64,000 nucleotides of DNA from Burkholderiales bacterium (GCA_016200895.1 JACQDX010000017.1:124001-188000), one strand, 5' to 3'. Counted from the stretch's first letter, positions 54,671-64,000 are shown. Notes: generated from the letters alone by a model not told the origin. Made by a program: numbers and translations.

Positions 54671-54718
54671 GCAGAATAAGCAGAATAAGCAGAATAAGCA
54701 GAATAAGCAGAATAAGCA
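54665..54718 (+). repeat. 9-bp tandem repeat, six perfect units, spanning a stop codon
   Basis: The unit GAATAAGCA is repeated six times without change. The stop TAA of the preceding gene is in the first unit, and since 9 is a multiple of three, every unit carries an in-frame TAA. Copy-number change would therefore alter only the 3' untranslated region. Perfect identity suggests recent expansion. Confidence 0.95.
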
Positions 54719-54764
54719 CAGCTCAGATCTAAGGTTTCCAGTCTCAGGTCTTAAGTTTCAGGCC

Positions 54765-55472
54765 TCAGGTTTTTATGGCAAACACTTTTTGAAATTCACG
54801 TTTGCCCTTGCTGGTCAGCGCCAATGCCCGGCTATCAAGGTCACGCTCCAGCCAGGCCTGGTTTAGCAGCAAATTCAATAAAGCCGCACCCAAAGCGCCG
54901 CCCAGATGCGGCGTGCGCTCACTCCAGTCCAGGCATGAACAGGCAAAACGCCGCCTGGCCTTGCGGGTCGCGGCTATATCCAGACCCAATTCTTCCAGGC
55001 CCTTGCTGCCTGTGCTCGTCAATTCATAGGCGGTTTCCTCACCTTCCACAGGTCTGATCCAGGCTTGCTGCATCAGGTAATCATGCACACCCACTGCCAC
55101 CTCACCCGCCATATGGTCATAGCAGGTACGCGCCTTGCGCAGACGGTCTGGCGTATTGGGCACAAAGCGTGATTTGGGCAGACCGGCGATCAGCAGCAGG
55201 GATTCCAGCGCAATCGCGACTTCATTACTGGCGAGCTGGTAATAGCGGTGCTTGCCTTGCGCTACCACGTTCACCAAATGCTGTTCCAGCAATTTGCTCA
55301 AATGCACACTGGCAGTGGAGGGGCTGACCTCGGCCACAACAGCCAGCTCAGTGCTGGTGCGGGCACGCCCGTCCATCAGGCTACACAGCATGCGGGCGCG
55401 GGCAGGCTCGGCAATGGCACCGGCCAGCTTGGCTAATTGGGTATCGGCGTATTCTGTATTGTCTGCATTCAT
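54765..55472 (-). CDS. ArsR-family winged-helix regulator with C-terminal extension
   Basis: This 235-residue protein begins MNADNTEYADTQLAKLAGAI. Residues ~10-90 form an ArsR-type winged helix (IAEPARARMLCSLMDGRARTSTELAVVAEVSPSTASVHLSKLLEQHLV, GKHRYYQL). The remainder is a Cys- and Arg-containing domain (ARRRFACSCLDWSERTPHLGGALGAALL) seen in larger ArsR members such as YodB/KmtR-like proteins of unknown ligand. It is divergent from the P450/monooxygenase operon, 75 bp away, so it probably controls it. Confidence 0.87.
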   Translation of the reverse strand: MNADNTEYADTQLAKLAGAIAEPARARMLCSLMDGRARTSTELAVVAEVSPSTASVHLSKLLEQHLVNVVAQGKHRYYQLASNEVAIALESLLLIAGLPKSRFVPNTPDRLRKARTCYDHMAGEVAVGVHDYLMQQAWIRPVEGEETAYELTSTGSKGLEELGLDIAATRKARRRFACSCLDWSERTPHLGGALGAALLNLLLNQAWLERDLDSRALALTSKGKREFQKVFAIKT

Positions 55473-55547
55473 AGTTTGATGGTAGACGAATTGTTCAATG
55501 CAAACAAGTCCTATACTGCATTTCATTACCTAACCATCAGCCTTGCC

Positions 55548-56753
55548 ATGACACAGCCTATCACCATCCTGAATGCCGCTTGCCACACAAATCCTTATCC
55601 GTATTACGCCAGTTTGCGTGAAGGGCCAGCCTTGGCTTTTAATGCTGAACTCAAATGCTGGATAGCCAGCCGTGCCGCAGTCGTAAAGGAAGTACTGGAA
55701 TCCGCAGCATGCGCCGTCAGGCCGATTACAGAACCCGTGCCGCGCAATATTGCTGGTGGTTCGGCGGGGGAGATATTTTCGCATCTGGTACGCATGAATG
55801 AAGGCAAGGCACATGCAGTGCCTAAACAAGTCATACAAAGCTCACTAAGCAAGCTGGACTTGTCTGGCATTGCTGCACATACGCAGCAGCATGCCACCAG
55901 ACTCACCAGCAAATATGATGTAAGGACGGGAAACGGGCTGACACAATACCTGTTTAACTTGCCTGTTCATGTCATGGGTAGTGTATTGGGGTTTCAAGAA
56001 AATGCCCTGCCAGCCCTGGCAAACTGGATGTCAGATTTCGTGCGTTGCCTTTCCCCCTTGAGTACAGCAGAACAAATCGATGCAGCACATATCGCAGCAA
56101 AGGCTTTGCAAAACAGTTTCCGTCACTTGCTGCAAGACAGCCAGGCAAAGCCAGATGGATTTCTGGCAGGTTTGCAAAGCGAAGCCACGCAACTCGGTTG
56201 GCACCATGCTGATGGCATATTGCCCAACCTCATAGGCTTGCTGTCGCAAACTTATGAAGCCACTGCTGGCCTGGCAGGCAATAGCCTCACTGCCTTGCAT
56301 GCTCACCCTGACATACTAAAGATCATGCGTGATGGTGGTGCAGACCTGCCACAAAAATTAAGTCAACTGGTAACCGAAATCGCCCGCTATGATGCGCCCG
56401 TACAAAACACCCGACGCTTCGTCATCCAGGATTGCGAAATAGCTGGTCAAAAACTGCAGACGGGTGACGTTATCGTCGTCTTGCTGGCTGCTGCCAATCG
56501 TGATGCGGCAACCAATCCTGATCCTGATACTTTGCAACTGGACAGGCCAGACAGAAAAGTGTTCACCTTCGGCTATGGCCGCCACGCCTGCCCAGGTCAG
56601 CACATTGCAGAACAAATAGCAGGCATTTGCCTGCACCATCTGCTGAGCATGCCAGCATTTGATTTTGCTACGCTGCACTGGACATACCGGCCTTCGCTGA
56701 ATGGCCGTATCCCGATATTTACTCAGCCCTTACACAACAAGGAGACCCCATGA
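55548..56753 (+). CDS. Cytochrome P450
   Basis: This 401-residue protein has the heme-binding loop FGYGRHACPGQHIAEQ with axial Cys at ~348. The K-helix ExxR is EIARYDAPVQNTRRF-like (E-I-A-R), and the I-helix region is QTYEATAGLAGNSL, where the usual A/G-G-x-D/E-T-T is altered. It is soluble, so it needs a ferredoxin partner, not encoded here. The start at 55548 (MTQPITILNAACHTNPYPYYASL) is the family start; the frame extends 37 codons upstream into the promoter region. The downstream ABM gene overlaps by 4 bp. Confidence 0.92.
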   Translation: MTQPITILNAACHTNPYPYYASLREGPALAFNAELKCWIASRAAVVKEVLESAACAVRPITEPVPRNIAGGSAGEIFSHLVRMNEGKAHAVPKQVIQSSLSKLDLSGIAAHTQQHATRLTSKYDVRTGNGLTQYLFNLPVHVMGSVLGFQENALPALANWMSDFVRCLSPLSTAEQIDAAHIAAKALQNSFRHLLQDSQAKPDGFLAGLQSEATQLGWHHADGILPNLIGLLSQTYEATAGLAGNSLTALHAHPDILKIMRDGGADLPQKLSQLVTEIARYDAPVQNTRRFVIQDCEIAGQKLQTGDVIVVLLAAANRDAATNPDPDTLQLDRPDRKVFTFGYGRHACPGQHIAEQIAGICLHHLLSMPAFDFATLHWTYRPSLNGRIPIFTQPLHNKETP

Positions 56754-57094
56754 TAGCCGTGATTTTTGAAGTCATACCGCATGCAGAAAACAAGCAGGAA
56801 TACCTGGATATCGCCGCAGGGCTTGCACCCTTGCTCAAGGAAATGGATGGTTTCATTTCAATCGAGCGTTTCCAGAGCCTGACTGATCCCGGCAAGATTT
56901 TGTCCCTGTCATTCTGGCGTGATGAAGCAGCTGTCGCCAACTGGCGTAATACCGAAGAACACCGGGCAGCGCAATCACAAGGACGCGGTCATATCTTCGC
57001 GGGTTATCGACTGCGCATTGCATCGGTAGTGCGTGACTATGGTTTGCTGGAGCGCGAACAGGCACCAGCGGACAGTCGCCAGGTACACGGTTAA
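56750..57094 (+). CDS. Antibiotic-biosynthesis-monooxygenase (ABM) domain protein
   Basis: This 114-residue ferredoxin-fold protein shows VIFEVIPHAENKQEYLDIAAGLAPLLKEMDGFISIERFQSL and LSLSFWRDEAAVANWRNTEEHR, the ABM/DUF4188-like pattern. Its ATG overlaps the P450 stop (ATGA), so both are coupled. It may process the P450 product or remove reactive intermediates; there is no direct evidence for either. Confidence 0.87.
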   Translation: MIAVIFEVIPHAENKQEYLDIAAGLAPLLKEMDGFISIERFQSLTDPGKILSLSFWRDEAAVANWRNTEEHRAAQSQGRGHIFAGYRLRIASVVRDYGLLEREQAPADSRQVHG

Positions 57095-57174
57095 CGCATT
57101 AAGTGCACCCCAAACTTATGGCGTAGTATCCGGCAAAACCAGAAACAATTTTCATATCGAGAAAGAAATTCAAC

Positions 57175-57879
57175 ATGTCTGAATTACAGTGTTACCTGAA
57201 TAAACATTTCCTGAACAAAGCACAATTCGCAGCAGCCTGTGCTATTTCTGAAGCAGAATTGAATGACTTGTTAACGGCACAAATATTGCCCGGCCCTTCT
57301 TATGTAGTCTCAGGAAAAGCCACCATCAACTCTGCTGTATTTGGTGAGTCAGATGTCACCGATACCGTTGCTGGCGACTATTTCCGTGACTGTCATACCG
57401 TCTGGTGCGACAGGGCAAAACAGTTGGTGGCCGGACACGGATGGGCAGCGGCACCAGAAATGATGAAGCAAGAATTTTTACGTGACTATATCGCTGCGCT
57501 GACAGAATTGAATACCAGTACATGGCATCTGCAAGACTGCTTTGCAGCAGATGGTACGGTAAACATGACGGGGCTGACGGAAAACGCAGAACTCCACTGG
57601 AAGCATTTCTTGTTAGGTACTTTTGGTATCTGTACGGCCAACCCAGTTTCTGCAACCGATATTGCGCGCAAAGGCGTCTTGCAAGAAAAGCTTAGCCACC
57701 TGACGGCTAATGGCAGCAGGACTGAATTCAGTGCAGCTGAAGCAAGGGAAATCTTGCCGGTAGTTGATGCCTTTGCTGAGGTAGCCATGTGGTTTTCACC
57801 AGCAGAATATGCACGCTCCAGCCGCAAACGCCTCGTCGATGATATGCGACCGCGCTTGCAAGCTGCGATGGCGGCATAA
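57175..57879 (+). CDS. DUF6058-family protein
   Basis: This 234-residue protein begins YLNKHFLNKAQFAAACAISEAELNDLLTAQILPGPSYVV, which I associate with DUF6058, often called a natural-product biosynthesis-type protein. A further WLTENAELHWKHFLLGTFGICT-like segment follows. It is 80 bp downstream of the ABM gene on the same strand and may share its transcript. The function is unknown. Confidence 0.7.
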   Translation: MSELQCYLNKHFLNKAQFAAACAISEAELNDLLTAQILPGPSYVVSGKATINSAVFGESDVTDTVAGDYFRDCHTVWCDRAKQLVAGHGWAAAPEMMKQEFLRDYIAALTELNTSTWHLQDCFAADGTVNMTGLTENAELHWKHFLLGTFGICTANPVSATDIARKGVLQEKLSHLTANGSRTEFSAAEAREILPVVDAFAEVAMWFSPAEYARSSRKRLVDDMRPRLQAAMAA

Positions 57880-57983
57880 GCTCGGCAATGCAGTCAGGGT
57901 AGTTTTATTCAATACACAGCAAGCGTGGCCCGGTATAAATCTGTCTGCCGACTCATTTATACTTATTTATACCTGCCACGACT

Positions 57984-58574
57984 ATGTTAAACCTCTATCT
58001 CTCCATGGCTGCCTTTGCACTGGCCGCTTCCATTTCACCCGGCCCGGTAAATATCGTTGCTTTGCGGTCTGGCACGCAATATGGTTTTCGTGCCAGCCTG
58101 GCGCATGTCAGCGGTGCGACCATAGGTTTTACCGTCTTGTTATTCCTGACTGGTCTTGGCCTGCATGAGCTCTTGATCATCATGCCTGCACTGACGAAAA
58201 TCATACAATGGGCAGGCGTTGCTTTCCTGCTGTTCCTGGCTTATAAGCTGGCTGTCGATAACGGGCAGTTGGAAGTCGATGAAAATGGCAAAGGGCCATC
58301 TGCCTGGTATGGCGCGCTCATGCAATGGCTTAATCCCAAAGCATGGCTGGCCTCCATCGCAGGCATGGGTGCTTATGCAGCGAATGGTGATACCAGCATG
58401 GTGTGGCACTTCACCATCATCTATTTCTTTATCTGCTATGCATCGATAGCCGCCTGGGCTTATGCAGGAACAGCCTTGCGCCAGCTATTCAAAAAACCTG
58501 CACTGATGCGTGCCTTTAACCGCAGCCTGGCTGTGATGTTATTGATCAGTGCAGTGTATCTGGTGCTGAGTTGA
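57984..58574 (+). CDS. LysE-family amino acid exporter
   Basis: This 196-residue protein has about six helices and the LysE/RhtB signature SISPGPVNIVALRSGTQYGFRASLAHVSGATIG, followed by a LNPKAWLASIAGMGAY element. Family members export amino acids or homoserine lactone-like compounds. It is convergent with an AraC-family gene 10 bp away, a frequent LysE/AraC pairing. Confidence 0.9.
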   Translation: MLNLYLSMAAFALAASISPGPVNIVALRSGTQYGFRASLAHVSGATIGFTVLLFLTGLGLHELLIIMPALTKIIQWAGVAFLLFLAYKLAVDNGQLEVDENGKGPSAWYGALMQWLNPKAWLASIAGMGAYAANGDTSMVWHFTIIYFFICYASIAAWAYAGTALRQLFKKPALMRAFNRSLAVMLLISAVYLVLS

Positions 58575-58583
58575 GCGTGATTT

Positions 58584-59414
58584 TTATGCCTGATACTGTC
58601 CAGGCGTTGCCGCCAGCATGCGTTTGAAGACACGCTGGAAATGCGCCTGGTCAGCAAAGCCCGCTTCCAGCGCAGCATCGGCAATGGATGCACCTTGCCT
58701 CAATTTTTCTTGCGCATATTGCACACGGCGATTGATCAGATAAGCATGCGGCGTCATGTCATATTGTTTTTTGAAAGCGCGAAATAAATAAGAAGCTGAC
58801 AAGCCTGCGTGGGCAGAAATATCATCCAGGCTCAGGTCTTGCGTGCAGTGCGCGTGGATGAAATCAGCCGCCAGTTTGAGTCTGGCATTTTCCAGATGCA
58901 GCTCTGCAGGAGCAGATTGCAGGTGCTTGTGCAATTCAGAAAAATACTGGATCACACTACCCTGCTTGCTGAGGAGTTCAGTACCGGAATCGATCAGGGT
59001 TTGATATAAATCAAGCAGGCCTTCGTACAAGAAAACCTTGTCGGACACTGCACTGGTATAAGCATGAAATTCTGGCTTTTTTACTTGCCCTAATTCCGCT
59101 TGCAAAGCTGCCAGCCAGTTGGCATCGACGTACAACATGCAAAAAGACCATGGCAAATCGTCGACGGGCTTACAAATATGCACCTGCCCTGGATTGATAA
59201 TCACCAGCTGGCCTGCATGCACATGATGTTGATTGCCAGCCATGACAAAATTGCTGGCACCCGCAGTCACTGCACCTATGCTAAAAGTCTCGTGCGCATG
59301 TCTGTCGTAACTGGCTGAACGGCCTTCTGCCAGATAGCGCGCCTCAATAAACGGTAACCTGTCATCGCGCCAGAAGCGCGGCACGGTATCTGCCAGAGTC
59401 TTGAGTTGCGCCAT
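58584..59414 (-). CDS. AraC-family transcriptional regulator with cupin domain
   Basis: This 276-residue regulator has an N-terminal cupin (about 15-100; YDRHAHETFSIGAVTAGAS, AGQLVIINPGQVHICKP) and a C-terminal AraC double helix-turn-helix (LDDISAHAGLSASYLFRAFKKQYDMTPHAYL, AALEAGFADQAHFQRVFKRMLAATPGQY). It is adjacent to the LysE gene and may regulate it. It lies 15 bp downstream-facing from mnmE's stop region, on the same strand. Confidence 0.9.
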   Translation of the reverse strand: MAQLKTLADTVPRFWRDDRLPFIEARYLAEGRSASYDRHAHETFSIGAVTAGASNFVMAGNQHHVHAGQLVIINPGQVHICKPVDDLPWSFCMLYVDANWLAALQAELGQVKKPEFHAYTSAVSDKVFLYEGLLDLYQTLIDSGTELLSKQGSVIQYFSELHKHLQSAPAELHLENARLKLAADFIHAHCTQDLSLDDISAHAGLSASYLFRAFKKQYDMTPHAYLINRRVQYAQEKLRQGASIADAALEAGFADQAHFQRVFKRMLAATPGQYQA

Positions 59415-59429
59415 GTCTTATGTCGTCAC

Positions 59430-60836
59430 TTATTTACCGATACAGAAACGCGAAAAAATCACACCCAGCAAATCGTCAGATGTAAATTCGCCAGTGATGC
59501 TGTTCAGGCGGTCTTGCGTCAAACGTAGTTCCTCCGCAAACAAATCCAGCGACTGGTCATTTTGTGCGGCGTATTCTGCCGCGTTTTGCAGATGTTCATG
59601 CGCGTGCTTGAGGGCGATCAGGTGGCGTTCGCGGGCCAGGTAAAGTGATTCACCGGTTTGCTCCCATCCGGCAATGCGCAGCAATTCCTTACGCAGCAGA
59701 TCTATGCCTATGTGTTCATGTGCCGACAAATAAATATGCGTGGCGTCTGACATTTCATCGACACTGGCATGATGGCCGGAGAGGTCTATCTTGTTCCAGA
59801 TGCGTATCACCGGCACGCCATCCGGGAAGCGGGCGACGATGGCATCGTCAGCGCGGGTCGGGCCGCGGCTGGCGTCGAGCAGGTGCAGGATGACATCGGC
59901 TTTTTCCACTTCTGCCCAGGTGCGCTCTATGCCTATGCGTTCTACCGTGTCGATGGCATTAGCGACCTGACCTTCTTCAACTTCATCATGCTCGTGGCGT
60001 ATGCCAGCGGTATCGATAATGTTGAGCGGTATGCCTTCGATATGAATGGTCTCGGTCACCTTGTCCCGGGTAGTACCGGCGATGGGAGTGACGATGGCGA
60101 CATCATCACCAGCCAGTACATTCAGCAGCGATGATTTTCCGACGTTAGGCTGGCCTGCCAGCACCACATTCAAACCTGCTCGCAGCAAGGCACCTTGGGC
60201 GGCTTGCTCGAACACTTTTTGCAGGGCTGCCTGTATGGTCGCCAACTGGCCACGGGCATTGGATTTTTCGAGGAAGTCGATTTCTTCTTCGGGAAAATCC
60301 AGCGTCGCTTCTACCAGCATGCGCAAGTGCACGACTTTTTCTACCAGTGCATGGATGACTTTGGAAAAAGCGCCGGACAGTGATTGCGATGCCGATTTGG
60401 CGGCTGCTTCGGTCGATGCCTCGATCAAATCTGATACTGCTTCTGCCTGCGCCAAGTCCAGCTTGTCGTTCAGGAAAGCGCGCTGGGTGAATTCACCTGG
60501 CTCTGCCAGTCGCAAACCTGCATCCTTGCCAGCTTCCAGGCAACGTGACAACAGCATTTGCATGACGACCGGGCCACCATGGCCTTGCAGTTCCAGCACA
60601 TCTTCACCGGTATAAGAATGCGGTGCCTTGAAATAAATCGCGATGCCCTGGTCGATGATGGTGCCATCAGCCTGGGTAAACGGCAGGTAACTTGCATGGC
60701 GCGGCTTGAATTGGGTAGTGCCAAACAGGGCAGTGACGACAGGAGCAAGGTCCTTGCCGGAAATGCGCACTACACCTATGCCACCACGCCCGGGGGCGGT
60801 GGCAATGGCAGCGATGGGAATGGGTTCGTAGATCAT
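59430..60836 (-). CDS. mnmE: tRNA modification GTPase MnmE
   Basis: This 468-residue protein has the N-terminal formyl-THF-binding domain ([20 protein letters not shown]), helical domain, inserted G domain ([39 protein letters not shown]) and the C-terminal FCIGK with catalytic Cys. With MnmG it installs the cmnm5 modification at U34 of certain tRNAs. It is separated from yidC by a terminator and a palindromic repeat, so it is likely expressed separately. Confidence 0.95.
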   Translation of the reverse strand: MIYEPIPIAAIATAPGRGGIGVVRISGKDLAPVVTALFGTTQFKPRHASYLPFTQADGTIIDQGIAIYFKAPHSYTGEDVLELQGHGGPVVMQMLLSRCLEAGKDAGLRLAEPGEFTQRAFLNDKLDLAQAEAVSDLIEASTEAAAKSASQSLSGAFSKVIHALVEKVVHLRMLVEATLDFPEEEIDFLEKSNARGQLATIQAALQKVFEQAAQGALLRAGLNVVLAGQPNVGKSSLLNVLAGDDVAIVTPIAGTTRDKVTETIHIEGIPLNIIDTAGIRHEHDEVEEGQVANAIDTVERIGIERTWAEVEKADVILHLLDASRGPTRADDAIVARFPDGVPVIRIWNKIDLSGHHASVDEMSDATHIYLSAHEHIGIDLLRKELLRIAGWEQTGESLYLARERHLIALKHAHEHLQNAAEYAAQNDQSLDLFAEELRLTQDRLNSITGEFTSDDLLGVIFSRFCIGK

Positions 60837-60928
60837 GATGAAATTCTATCTGTGCTTGCACATGATGAGTGCAAATTAGTCTGTTGGTTTGTGACGAAAA
60901 TGCGACAGGAGTTGGCTCCCGCATTTTT

Positions 60929-61048
60929 AATTCCCTCCCCTTCAAGGGGAGGGCTAGGGTGGGGATGGGGTTCGGTTGATCAATTTGCAATCAAATTGCA
61001 CAAGAATCCCATCCCCATCCCAACCTTCCCCTTGAAGGGGAAGGAGTT
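60929..61048. repeat. Palindromic intergenic repeat with nested hairpins
   Basis: The outer arms CTCCCCTTCAAGGGGAGGG (left) and CTTCCCCTTGAAGGGGAAGG (right) are each internally self-complementary and also pair with each other together with GTGGGGATGGGG/CCCATCCCCATCCC. The centre has CAATTTG/CAAATTG (60981-60998). This is a known type of intergenic palindrome in proteobacteria; it lies between mnmE and yidC. A short GTAGGTTGGG fragment follows at 61061. The remainder of 60837-61165 holds only the yidC terminator. Confidence 0.8.
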
Positions 61049-61111
61049 AAAACAGTTTTCGTAGGTTGGGACGCAAATGCTTCAGGGGTTTTGCTCAACA
61101 AATTACGCCAT

Positions 61112-61143
61112 AAAAAAAGCCCGCAAGCAAACTTGCGGGCTTT
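61112..61143 (-). terminator. Rho-independent terminator of the rpmH-rnpA-yidD-yidC operon
   Basis: A perfect 12-bp stem AAAGCCCGCAAG/CTTGCGGGCTTT with a four-base loop is followed on the minus strand by a T tract. It lies 22 bp after the yidC stop. Confidence 0.93.
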
Positions 61144-61165
61144 CTCATTTGCTCAATCTTTACGC

Positions 61166-62848
61166 TTAAGCCTTATGCTCAGGCGGTATCAATTTATTGT
61201 TGATCACCCATTGCTGCGCAATCGACAAGATATTATTAACTACCCAATACAATACCAGGCCGGACGGGAAGAAGAAGAACATGACCGAGAATGCCAGTGG
61301 CATGAACATCATCATCTTCGCCTGCATAGGATCAGCCGGGGCTGGGTTCAGCTTGGTGGTGATGAACATGGAAATCGCATACACAACTGGCAAGATATAC
61401 CAAGGGTCAGGTGAAGTCAGGTCGGTGATCCAGCCCACCCATGGTGCGCCGCGCATTTCCACGCTGGCTTGCAAAACCCAGTACAGCGCCAAAAAGACAG
61501 GCATCTGGATCAGGATAGGGAAGCAGCCGCCGAGAGGATTGATTTTCTCGGTTTTGTACAACTCCATCATGGCCTGATTCATTTTTTGCGGATCGTTTTT
61601 AAAACGCTCACGCACAGCCTGCATCTTCGGTGTTACCACCTTCATTTTTGCCATGCTGCGATAACCAGCAGCCGACAGTGGGAACAAAGCCAGTTTGATG
61701 GCAATCGTGAAGACCACGATAGTCCAGCCCCAGTTACCCAGCATTTTATGGATCTGTTCCATGACCCAGAACAAAGGCTTGGCGATGATAGTCAACACGC
61801 CATAATCCTTGACCAGCTCAAAGCCAGGGGCAATTGCTTCCAGCTTGGCAGATTCTTGCGGACCAGAGTACAGGTGCGCATTCATTGTCACTGTTGCACC
61901 TGGTGCCACGGTACCCATAGGCAAGACATTACCGACTGCATACAGATTGGTATCAACCTGTTTCGTGAAAATTTCACGCTTGGTCTTGTCTTGCGGGATG
62001 AAAGAAGACACAAAGAAATGCTGCAACATCGCTATCCAGCCATTGTCCGATGCTTTGGCATGGCCATCTGTACCTTTGGCGATTTTTTCAAAATCCAGTT
62101 TCTGGAATTTTTCTGCGTCTGTATATACAGCCGGTGCATAAAACTCGCCGCTGCCAGAGAACATGCCGCCGCTTTCAGGCTTGGTGCCGTCATGCAGCAA
62201 TTGCAGGTACAGGGAAGGCGTGATCGCTGCCGCGCTGGTATTGGTCACATCATGACGCACATCGATCAGGTACTCACCTTTTTTGAAGGTGTAAGTCTTG
62301 GTCAGCTTGACGCCGCTTTGCTCAGCTTCCAGCACCAGTTGCACCTGATTGCCGCCTTCCAGGGTACGAACGCCTGGTTTGGCAACAAAGCCGGATTTAT
62401 GGTTAGGGAAAGCACCACCCAGCAAACCGGTTTGCGCCAGATAAGTACGCTTGGCTGAATGATCAAACAAAACCATGTTTTTTGTATGATCTGTGCTGTC
62501 TTTATGTTTCAGCAATTCCAGCTTTTTCAGCTCGCCACCAATGGTATCAATTTCTGCCTGAATGACATCGGTAGTAATGGTAATGGTTTCGCTCTTGATG
62601 ACGGGGGCAACACTTCCATCAGCGCCTGTCACAGCAGTGGCGCTTGCAGCAGCGCTAGCGCTACCTGCTGCGCTGGCGGTGGTGGCTGTAGTACCGGCAG
62701 AAGCGCTGGCAGAAGCAGATGCACTGGCCACTTTTGGCGGCGGCGGGGCAAACATAGACGGCTTGCCGCTATATACACCCCAACCATTCCAGAGCATGAT
62801 CAGCGAGAAAGAGAAAATTACCCACAGGACGGTACGTTTGATATCCAT
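61166..62848 (-). CDS. yidC: Membrane protein insertase YidC
   Basis: This 560-residue protein has an N-terminal anchor ([18 protein letters not shown]), an Ala/Ser/Thr low-complexity linker (~37-75), the periplasmic P1 beta-sandwich (~80-345), and the conserved five-helix core including [44 protein letters not shown], and the final [16 protein letters not shown]. It inserts and folds inner-membrane proteins alone or with SecYEG. Preceded by yidD, 9 bp away. Confidence 0.96.
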   Translation of the reverse strand: MDIKRTVLWVIFSFSLIMLWNGWGVYSGKPSMFAPPPPKVASASASASASAGTTATTASAAGSASAAASATAVTGADGSVAPVIKSETITITTDVIQAEIDTIGGELKKLELLKHKDSTDHTKNMVLFDHSAKRTYLAQTGLLGGAFPNHKSGFVAKPGVRTLEGGNQVQLVLEAEQSGVKLTKTYTFKKGEYLIDVRHDVTNTSAAAITPSLYLQLLHDGTKPESGGMFSGSGEFYAPAVYTDAEKFQKLDFEKIAKGTDGHAKASDNGWIAMLQHFFVSSFIPQDKTKREIFTKQVDTNLYAVGNVLPMGTVAPGATVTMNAHLYSGPQESAKLEAIAPGFELVKDYGVLTIIAKPLFWVMEQIHKMLGNWGWTIVVFTIAIKLALFPLSAAGYRSMAKMKVVTPKMQAVRERFKNDPQKMNQAMMELYKTEKINPLGGCFPILIQMPVFLALYWVLQASVEMRGAPWVGWITDLTSPDPWYILPVVYAISMFITTKLNPAPADPMQAKMMMFMPLAFSVMFFFFPSGLVLYWVVNNILSIAQQWVINNKLIPPEHKA

Positions 62849-62857
62849 TTGTGTATG

Positions 62858-63154
62858 TCAGGAAAGGGGAGAAGAATGTCCAGTGTGCTTGCCATCATGG
62901 CAGCACTGGGCAGATGTGGGGGTGGTTTGCGATTTTTCACTAGCGGGTGGCACATTATCCACGCCACCGGGGTGCCAAGGATGGCATTTGCACAAGCGCT
63001 TGCCTGCCAGCAAGCTTCCCTTGGCGGCACCATGTATCTTGATGGCCTCTGCCGCATATTCAGAGCAGCTTGGATAAAAACGACAGTTCTGCCCCAACAT
63101 GGGACTAATTGCCAGTTTATAAAATCTGAGCAACAGGAGCAGCAGGGTTTTCAT
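62858..63154 (-). CDS. yidD: Membrane protein insertion efficiency factor YidD
   Basis: This 98-residue protein has the YidD pattern [31 protein letters not shown] and [21 protein letters not shown], with its conserved cysteines. It is an amphipathic inner-membrane-associated factor assisting YidC. Flanked by rnpA and yidC at 10- and 9-bp intervals. Confidence 0.95.
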   Translation of the reverse strand: MKTLLLLLLRFYKLAISPMLGQNCRFYPSCSEYAAEAIKIHGAAKGSLLAGKRLCKCHPWHPGGVDNVPPASEKSQTTPTSAQCCHDGKHTGHSSPLS

Positions 63155-63164
63155 CTCAAATGCC

Positions 63165-63599
63165 CTAAAGTTGACTTACCGGCAGCTTGACAGCAGCCAA
63201 TGCGCAGGCCGGTGCCGCAAACAGACGCAGGATTTCCGCCCTGAGCTCACGCTTGAGCTGGGCGGTCGTCGCCGGCCCCGCCTTGCTGTTAACAGGGCGA
63301 GACAGCCGCACGATGCAATCCACATTCAACAACGCAGAACGGCGAAAAATCTCGCGGGTGACGCGCTTGATGGTATTGCGCGTCACCGCACGTGGCGCAA
63401 AACGCTTGGCGGCCACCACACCCAGACGGGCATGCGGCAAATCATTGGTTCTGGTGTACAGCACAAAATGCGCCGTCTTTTGCACGGGGCGCAAACGAAA
63501 AACGGATGAAAACTCATCCGTTTTAACGATGCGCCTGACGCGGGCAAAATCTGCGCCGCCTGCACCTGCCTGAACTGGCTCAGTTATATTATTGATCAT
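63165..63599 (-). CDS. rnpA: Ribonuclease P protein component
   Basis: This 144-residue basic protein contains [47 protein letters not shown] (the RNR-box RNA-binding signature) typical of RnpA. It assists the RNA subunit in cleaving 5' leaders from pre-tRNA. It follows rpmH by 39 bp. Confidence 0.95.
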   Translation of the reverse strand: MINNITEPVQAGAGGADFARVRRIVKTDEFSSVFRLRPVQKTAHFVLYTRTNDLPHARLGVVAAKRFAPRAVTRNTIKRVTREIFRRSALLNVDCIVRLSRPVNSKAGPATTAQLKRELRAEILRLFAAPACALAAVKLPVSQL

Positions 63600-63638
63600 G
63601 CGAATTCAGCAAGGCTGCGCAGATCAACGAACTGATAA

Positions 63639-63773
63639 TCAAGCTGCCAGGCGTTTACGGCCTTTGGCGCGACGTGCGTTCAGAACAGCGCGGCCACCGC
63701 GGGTTGCCATGCGTGCGCGGAAACCGTGGGTGCGCTTGCGGCGAACGACGGAAGGTTGGTAAGTACGTTTCAT
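63639..63773 (-). CDS. rpmH: 50S ribosomal protein L34
   Basis: This 44-residue, strongly basic protein [20 protein letters not shown]... ending in KGRKRLAA matches L34 exactly in length and motifs. The start is the ATG at 63773, as in all L34 proteins; the frame extends 26 codons upstream with no support. It is the first gene of the operon. Confidence 0.97.
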   Translation of the reverse strand: MKRTYQPSVVRRKRTHGFRARMATRGGRAVLNARRAKGRKRLAA

Positions 63774-64000
63774 GTTGGTCTCGCTAATTGAGCAATAAAA
63801 AAAATCGGAATTACGGATAAAGGCTGTCTTGGGTGCGACTTCGGCTTGCACATTTTCGTCAGGCCTTTCGCCTTTACTGCCCCAAAACCGCTGCTCATGG
63901 TGTTACGCATCAATCCATCAAAAAACCGATAATTAAAGCCGCACCAATAAAAGAGGGGTAGGGAACCCTGAATTAGACACCATTTTTGCTTTGCGTGTCA
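63774..64000. other. Upstream region of rpmH, probably bordering the dnaA/oriC region
   Basis: By gene order dnaA should lie beyond the right edge, transcribed away. The region includes an A/T-rich stretch (about 63915-63945). I see no perfect TTATCCACA DnaA box; one sequence on the minus strand, TTATCCGTA (near 63815), has two mismatches. Promoter elements could not be assigned reliably. Confidence 0.4.

Noticed and set aside
63774-64000. Chromosomal origin oriC inside the window
   Set aside because: Gene order suggests closeness to oriC, but no cluster of DnaA boxes is visible in this segment.

Overview
The window looks like chromosome of a betaproteobacterium in Burkholderiales, most plausibly Oxalobacteraceae (Undibacterium/Herbaspirillum-like). 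Supporting signs are the order rsmB - DUF4390 - NtrY-like kinase - short NtrX-like regulator, the small families DUF1840, DUF3567 and DUF1161, a Burkholderiales-type trimeric porin, and small RNAs resembling a betaproteobacterial family. The right end carries the origin-proximal block rpmH - rnpA - yidD - yidC - mnmE, all on the minus strand, so dnaA/oriC probably lies just beyond position 64000. No rRNA, tRNA, CRISPR array, prophage or complete insertion sequence was seen.

Layout. 1-6.8 kb: end of a DUF1501 protein, a Cache/PAS sensor kinase, small secreted proteins and lipoproteins, and an alpha/beta hydrolase. 7-12.8 kb: rsmB and the NtrYX-like operon. 13-21 kb: housekeeping and metabolic genes (adenine deaminase, GlxA-type regulator with an FAD oxidoreductase, tautomerase/MAPEG pair, gamma-carbonic anhydrase, HDOD protein) and an orphan nuoB. 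21-27 kb: CPBP protease, an ECF41 sigma factor with its carboxymuconolactone decarboxylase-like target and both cognate promoters visible, a porin and a PuuE-type allantoinase. 27.2-28.4 kb: three copies of a small RNA whose core imitates the 3' end of 16S rRNA. 28.6-35 kb: erythromycin-esterase-like protein and a dipeptide-type ABC transporter without a binding protein. 35-46 kb: M20 amidohydrolase, ClpP-like protease, two tandem chemoreceptors, metallophosphatase, serine hydrolase, AzlCD. 46-54 kb: interrupted AraC gene, complete BMP-type nucleoside ABC transporter, LysR/glutamine-amidotransferase pair. 54.7-59.4 kb: ArsR-type regulator divergent from a P450/monooxygenase operon, DUF6058 protein, LysE exporter and AraC regulator. 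59.4-64 kb: mnmE and the yidC/rpmH block.

The most notable features are the three anti-Shine-Dalgarno-like small RNAs, the ECF41 regulon with both promoters, a ~163-bp inverted-repeat element present twice (with a structurally related third element), and an orphan NuoB with all four cluster ligands. Purine-related genes recur (adenine deaminase, allantoinase, nucleoside importer) but are not in one operon.
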